Origin: an uncultured Pseudoflavonifractor sp.
Lineage (GTDB): Bacteria; Bacillota; Clostridia; Oscillospirales; Oscillospiraceae
DNA: 44,047 nucleotides
Assembly (NCBI RefSeq): GCF_944387805.1
Contig: NZ_CALXGI010000018.1
Span: 1 to 44,047 of the forward strand
Direction: 5' to 3'
The translations under genes were made by a program, and so were the position numbers. Shown here piece after piece: positions 40,510-44,047 of this stretch (its first letter is position 1; each line of letters opens with the position of its first letter). The notes under the pieces were generated by a model that was not told the origin of the DNA, searched no databases, and saw only the letters and a program-made list of their open reading frames with translations.

Positions 40510-41885
40510 TGCCGGCGGATCAGGTCCTCTTTGACCGCATGGTGGCCATCCTCCGGGAGAGCTATTCCCTCTACGGCTTCACCCCCCTGGACACCCCCGC
40601 CATTGAGGCCAGCGAGGTCCTGCTGGCCAAAGGCGGCGGCGAGACCGAGAAGCAGATCTACCGCTTCCAGAAGGGGGACAGCGACCTCTCCCTCCGCTTC
40701 GACCTGACCGTCCCCCTGGCCAAGTATGTGGCCCTCCACTACAATGAGCTGTCCTTCCCCTTCCGCCGCTTCCAGATTGGCAAGGTCTACCGGGGTGAGC
40801 GGGCCCAGCGGGGCCGGTTCCGGGAGTTCTACCAGGCCGATATCGACGTCATCGGCGACGGCAAGCTGGACATCATCAATGAGGCGGAAATCCCCTCCAT
40901 CATCTACCGGGCCTTTACCGCCCTGGGCCTGAACCGGTTCAAAATCCGGGTGAACAACCGGAAGGTGCTGGGCGGCCTCTTCGCCCTGCTGGGGCTGGAG
41001 CAGCACTCCGGCGACGTAATGCGCACCATCGATAAGCTGGAAAAAATTGGTCCAGACAAGGTGAAGGCCATTCTGGTGGACGACTTTGCCGTACCCGCCG
41101 ACACCGCCGACACCCTGCTCAGCCTGCTCTCCGCCGCCGCCCCCATGGCCGCCCTGGAGCCCTTCAAGGGCAAGAACGAGCTGTTCGACCTGGGCGTGGA
41201 GGAGCTGAACACCGTGGTGAAGTACATGGCCGCCTTCGGCGTGCCCGCCGACCACTTCATGGTGGATCTGACCATCGCCCGGGGTCTGGACTACTACACC
41301 GGCACCGTCTACGAGACCGTCATGCTGGACCACCCCGAGGTGGGTTCCATCTGCTCCGGCGGCCGTTATGATAACCTGGCGGAATATTACACCGAAAAAC
41401 AACTCCCCGGAGTGGGAATTTCCATCGGCCTGACCCGGCTGTTCTACGTGCTCCAGGAGCAGAAGATGCTCAACCCCGCCGCCAATTCCGCCCCTGCCGA
41501 CGTGCTCATCCTGCCCATGACTGAGGACCTGTCCGCAGCCATCTCCTTTGCCACCGCCCTGCGGGCTCAGGGCGTCCGGGCCCAGCTCCACTGCGAGCAG
41601 AAGAAATTCAAGCAGAAGCTCAGCTACGCCAACAAGCTCTCCATCCCCTTCGCCGCCTTCCTGGGCGAGGACGAGGTGAAGGCCGGCGCCGTCACGGTGA
41701 AGAACCTGCTCATGGGCGACGGCTTCACCGAGGAGGAGAAGGCCAATATGGAGAGTCAGGGCTTCTACAAGCAGGTGACCCTGCCTATGGCCGACGCGGT
41801 GTCCTATGTGAAAAACTGCCTCAGCGGTCCCAAGGATGACCGGCCCATCCTGGACAAGGGCGGACTGGGGCTGACTCAGGCCTGA
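40461..41885 (+). CDS. hisS: Histidyl-tRNA synthetase
   Basis: 474 aa, slightly long for the family (~420). The ATG at 40461 (ATGATG) follows AAAAGGAG by 5 nt; an in-frame ATG at 40302 would start in the hairpin insert and is rejected. Class II motif 2 is FRRFQIGKVYRGERAQRGRFREFYQADIDVIG (~98-129). The HisA motifs GLDYYTGTVYE (~275) and SGGRYDNLAEYY (~298) are present, as is a C-terminal anticodon domain (DVLILPMTEDLS onward). It charges tRNA-His and is controlled by the T-box upstream. Confidence 0.95.
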   Translation: MMDRIKPRTLSGFMELLPADQVLFDRMVAILRESYSLYGFTPLDTPAIEASEVLLAKGGGETEKQIYRFQKGDSDLSLRFDLTVPLAKYVALHYNELSFPFRRFQIGKVYRGERAQRGRFREFYQADIDVIGDGKLDIINEAEIPSIIYRAFTALGLNRFKIRVNNRKVLGGLFALLGLEQHSGDVMRTIDKLEKIGPDKVKAILVDDFAVPADTADTLLSLLSAAAPMAALEPFKGKNELFDLGVEELNTVVKYMAAFGVPADHFMVDLTIARGLDYYTGTVYETVMLDHPEVGSICSGGRYDNLAEYYTEKQLPGVGISIGLTRLFYVLQEQKMLNPAANSAPADVLILPMTEDLSAAISFATALRAQGVRAQLHCEQKKFKQKLSYANKLSIPFAAFLGEDEVKAGAVTVKNLLMGDGFTEEEKANMESQGFYKQVTLPMADAVSYVKNCLSGPKDDRPILDKGGLGLTQA

Positions 41886-41990
41886 CAGCGGCCGGAACCC
41901 GCCCGAAAAGGGAACTTTCACCCCCCGGTTTCCGTCTGAAAAGAGCGCGGATTTCCGCGACACTACGACTATCTGCTGGAGGATTTCAAT

Positions 41991-43424
41991 ATGAACCGTA
42001 AGCTGATTGCCCTTGGCCTGTCCCTGGCCCTCACCCTCACCGGCGCCCCCGCCCTGGCCGCGTCCGCGGACGGCGCCTTTCCCTCCCTCAACACCTACCC
42101 CGGCTACGCCGATGTGCCCGCCGGCAGCTGGTTTGCGTCCAGCGCCCAAATCTGCTACGAGACCGGCCTCATCACCGGCTCGGACAAGGGCTTTGAGCCC
42201 TACCGCACCATGGCCGTGTCCGAGGCGGCGGCCATCGCCGCCCGCATGGCCGAAATCCTGGACGGCGGCGACGGCCTGTTCGACAATCCCGCCGGTTCCC
42301 CCTGGTACACCGGCGCGGTGGACTACCTGAAGGCGCTGGCCAAGGATAACGCCATGGTGCTCTCCCTGCTGTCCCAGCCCGATAAGACCGTCACCCGCCT
42401 GGGCTTCCTCAAGCTGCTTGCCGCCGCCCTGCCCGCGGAGCAGCTCCCCGCCGTCAACAGCATCACCGCCCTGCCCGACACCGGCGACGCCGACGTGCTC
42501 CGCTTCTACAACGCGGGCATCCTCACCGGCGTCAACGAGTACGGCATGTTCGCCGGGGCCAACACCCTGACCCGCAGCGAGGCCGCCGCCATGGTGGCCC
42601 GTGTGGCCCGGGAGGAGCTGCGCACCGCCTTCACCCCCACCTTTGACGCCGTGGTGTGGGCCTCCCTGGACGTGCCCGACACGGTGTACTTCCAGGGCAG
42701 CGGCAGGACCGTCACCGCCCGGATGTACCTGACCCACGCCCTGAGCCTGATTTCCGGGCTGGAGGACGCCAGCGCCGAGGGCGGCGTTGCCTTCAACTGG
42801 TCCAACACTCTGAGCAGCGGCGAGACCTACAAGGACTATGTGACCAACAGCGCCATGGCCTACTTCGGCGTCACCAAGGACATGGCCACCGAGCAGTACA
42901 AGGACCTGGACATTCAGGTGTTTTACAGCCGCTATCTGGACCTGGGCGGGACCGCCTCCCAGGCGCAGGACTACACCCTCTACGTGGGCACTGCCGACGG
43001 CACCTTCACCTCCTACGCCGCCGCCCCCACCGCTCTGGACCCGGCCGCCGACAGCGCCGGGGTGGTGCGCCATCTGCTCTCTGAGATGAGCGCCCTCACC
43101 GGCTGGAACCTGGACGCCGCCGACATCACCGTGGGCAAGGGGGGCGTGACCGTGGCCTGGGCGGACACCTGTGCCCTGTTTGTGGGGCCCCCCGATCCCC
43201 AGGTTGAGGCCTTCCATATGTACGGCGCCGACCAGCTGGCCTTCACCCTGCTGGACAGCGTGCAGCGCACCATCCAGTGCGCCTTCTCCCCCGCCAACCC
43301 GGATGGGCTGGATGTGTGGTTCTGCGCCGCCGGCGGCAGCGCCCTCAAGCTGGACAATCTGAACGTCACCCTGCCCATTGACCAGCCCTACTCCCACAGC
43401 CTTCTGGAGCGTCTGATGGGGTAA
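41991..43424 (+). CDS. Secreted SLH-domain protein, C-terminal domain unassigned
   Basis: 477 aa. Signal peptide 1-~24 (LIALGLSLALTLTGAPALAA). SLH-like repeats lie at ~36-205 (YADVPAGSWFASSAQICYETG, AGSPWYTGAVDYLKALA, ADVLRFYNAGILTG). The middle (~225-335) looks like a helical region with GETYKDYVTNSAMAYFGV. The C-terminal ~110 residues (ITVGKGGVTVAWADTCALFVG, LLDSVQRTIQCAFSP) recall the GerMN fold but only weakly. GGAGG precedes the ATG. It interrupts the frequent hisS-aspS pairing. Confidence 0.8.
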   Translation: MNRKLIALGLSLALTLTGAPALAASADGAFPSLNTYPGYADVPAGSWFASSAQICYETGLITGSDKGFEPYRTMAVSEAAAIAARMAEILDGGDGLFDNPAGSPWYTGAVDYLKALAKDNAMVLSLLSQPDKTVTRLGFLKLLAAALPAEQLPAVNSITALPDTGDADVLRFYNAGILTGVNEYGMFAGANTLTRSEAAAMVARVAREELRTAFTPTFDAVVWASLDVPDTVYFQGSGRTVTARMYLTHALSLISGLEDASAEGGVAFNWSNTLSSGETYKDYVTNSAMAYFGVTKDMATEQYKDLDIQVFYSRYLDLGGTASQAQDYTLYVGTADGTFTSYAAAPTALDPAADSAGVVRHLLSEMSALTGWNLDAADITVGKGGVTVAWADTCALFVGPPDPQVEAFHMYGADQLAFTLLDSVQRTIQCAFSPANPDGLDVWFCAAGGSALKLDNLNVTLPIDQPYSHSLLERLMG

Positions 43425-43481
43425 TTTGAATACTTTTTGTTATTTATAGCATTGTATATTACAATTTGGAGTTGATTTTAC

Positions 43482-44047
43482 ATGGATAACGCGCGTACCT
43501 GCTACCGCAGCCACTCCTGCGGGGAGCTCCGCATGGAGCACGTGGGACAGACCGTCACCCTGGCGGGCTTCCTGGAGAACTTCCGTGAGGTGGGCGCCAG
43601 CCTGGGCTTCGCAGTGCTGCGGGACTTCTACGGCACCACCCAGGTGGTGGCCGAGACCGAGGAGATGGTCAAGACCATCAAGGCCCTGAACAAGGAGTCC
43701 ACCATCCAGGTCACCGGCGTGGTGCGGGAGCGGGACAGCAAGAACCCCAAGCTGCCCACCGGCGACATCGAGGTGGTGCCCGGGAAGATCGAGGTGCTGG
43801 GCCGCTGCCGCCACAACGAGCTGCCCTTCCCCATCAACCGCAGCCGTGAGGCCGACGAGTCCGCCCGTCTCAAGTACCGCTATCTGGACCTGCGCAACCC
43901 GGAGGTGAAGAACAACATCGTCCTCCGCTGCAACGTGGTGGCCGCCCTGCGGCAGGCCATGACCGCCCACGGCTTCATGGAGATCACCACCCCCATCCTG
44001 ACCGCCTCCTCCCCCGAGGGCGCCCGGGACTACCTGGTGCCCAGCCG
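43482..44047 (+). CDS. aspS: Aspartyl-tRNA synthetase, partial
   Basis: The N-terminal ~188 residues are in the window and the frame is open to the right edge. An OB-fold anticodon-binding domain (~15-105: [37 protein letters not shown]) is followed by [17 protein letters not shown] (~130) and motif 1 ([24 protein letters not shown]), typical of bacterial AspRS. A weak GGAG lies upstream of the ATG. Confidence 0.93.
   Translation, partial: [188 protein letters not shown]

Overview
The window is a GC-rich (low 60s % by eye) chromosomal segment of an anaerobic Firmicute. It most resembles the Oscillospiraceae/Flavonifractor-Intestinimonas-Lawsonibacter type of gut bacterium. The reasons are secreted SLH-domain proteins, a butyryl-CoA:acetate CoA-transferase, a selenium-type molybdenum-hydroxylase accessory set, a T-box leader and a Noc/ParABS cluster with canonical parS sites. 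Genus-level placement is inference.

Left third (1-12.0 kb): the edge of a purine/ureide catabolism cluster. It holds a partial ygeW carbamoyltransferase, a YheO-type regulator, two fold-type II PLP enzymes, a hydantoinase-like amidohydrolase and MocA. A convergent minus-strand set (yqeC, yqeB, xdhC, an SLH-CAP protein, a GH13 glycosidase) meets it at a shared terminator. MocA, XdhC, YqeB and YqeC mature selenium-dependent molybdenum hydroxylases; the hydroxylase itself is not in the window.

Middle (12.1-30.4 kb): tadA runs in frame into a small acetyltransferase that has its own ribosome binding site. Two tandem small-RNA-like units follow. Next come xpt and a BMP-family nucleoside ABC importer (purine salvage), a TetR-controlled FtsX-type exporter with a very long coiled coil, and a minus-strand set made of an SLH-GH18 protein, a GNAT, a YitT protein and the Butyryl-CoA CoA-transferase.

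Right third (30.5-44 kb): an oriC-proximal type of neighbourhood. It contains noc/parB-like, four perfect parS sites, parA, parB, serS, mscL, rsmG, a MinD-like ATPase, an MgsA-like protein lacking the catalytic Asp, a T-box leader, hisS with a duplicated 5' end, an SLH protein and the start of aspS.

The most unusual non-coding signals are three. First, a mosaic intergenic repeat family (five copies), always downstream of a stop codon in the sense direction of the preceding gene, with hairpins kept by compensatory base changes. Second, the twin small-RNA units before xpt. Third, a hairpin-array segment flanked by a 55-bp direct repeat between the T-box and hisS.
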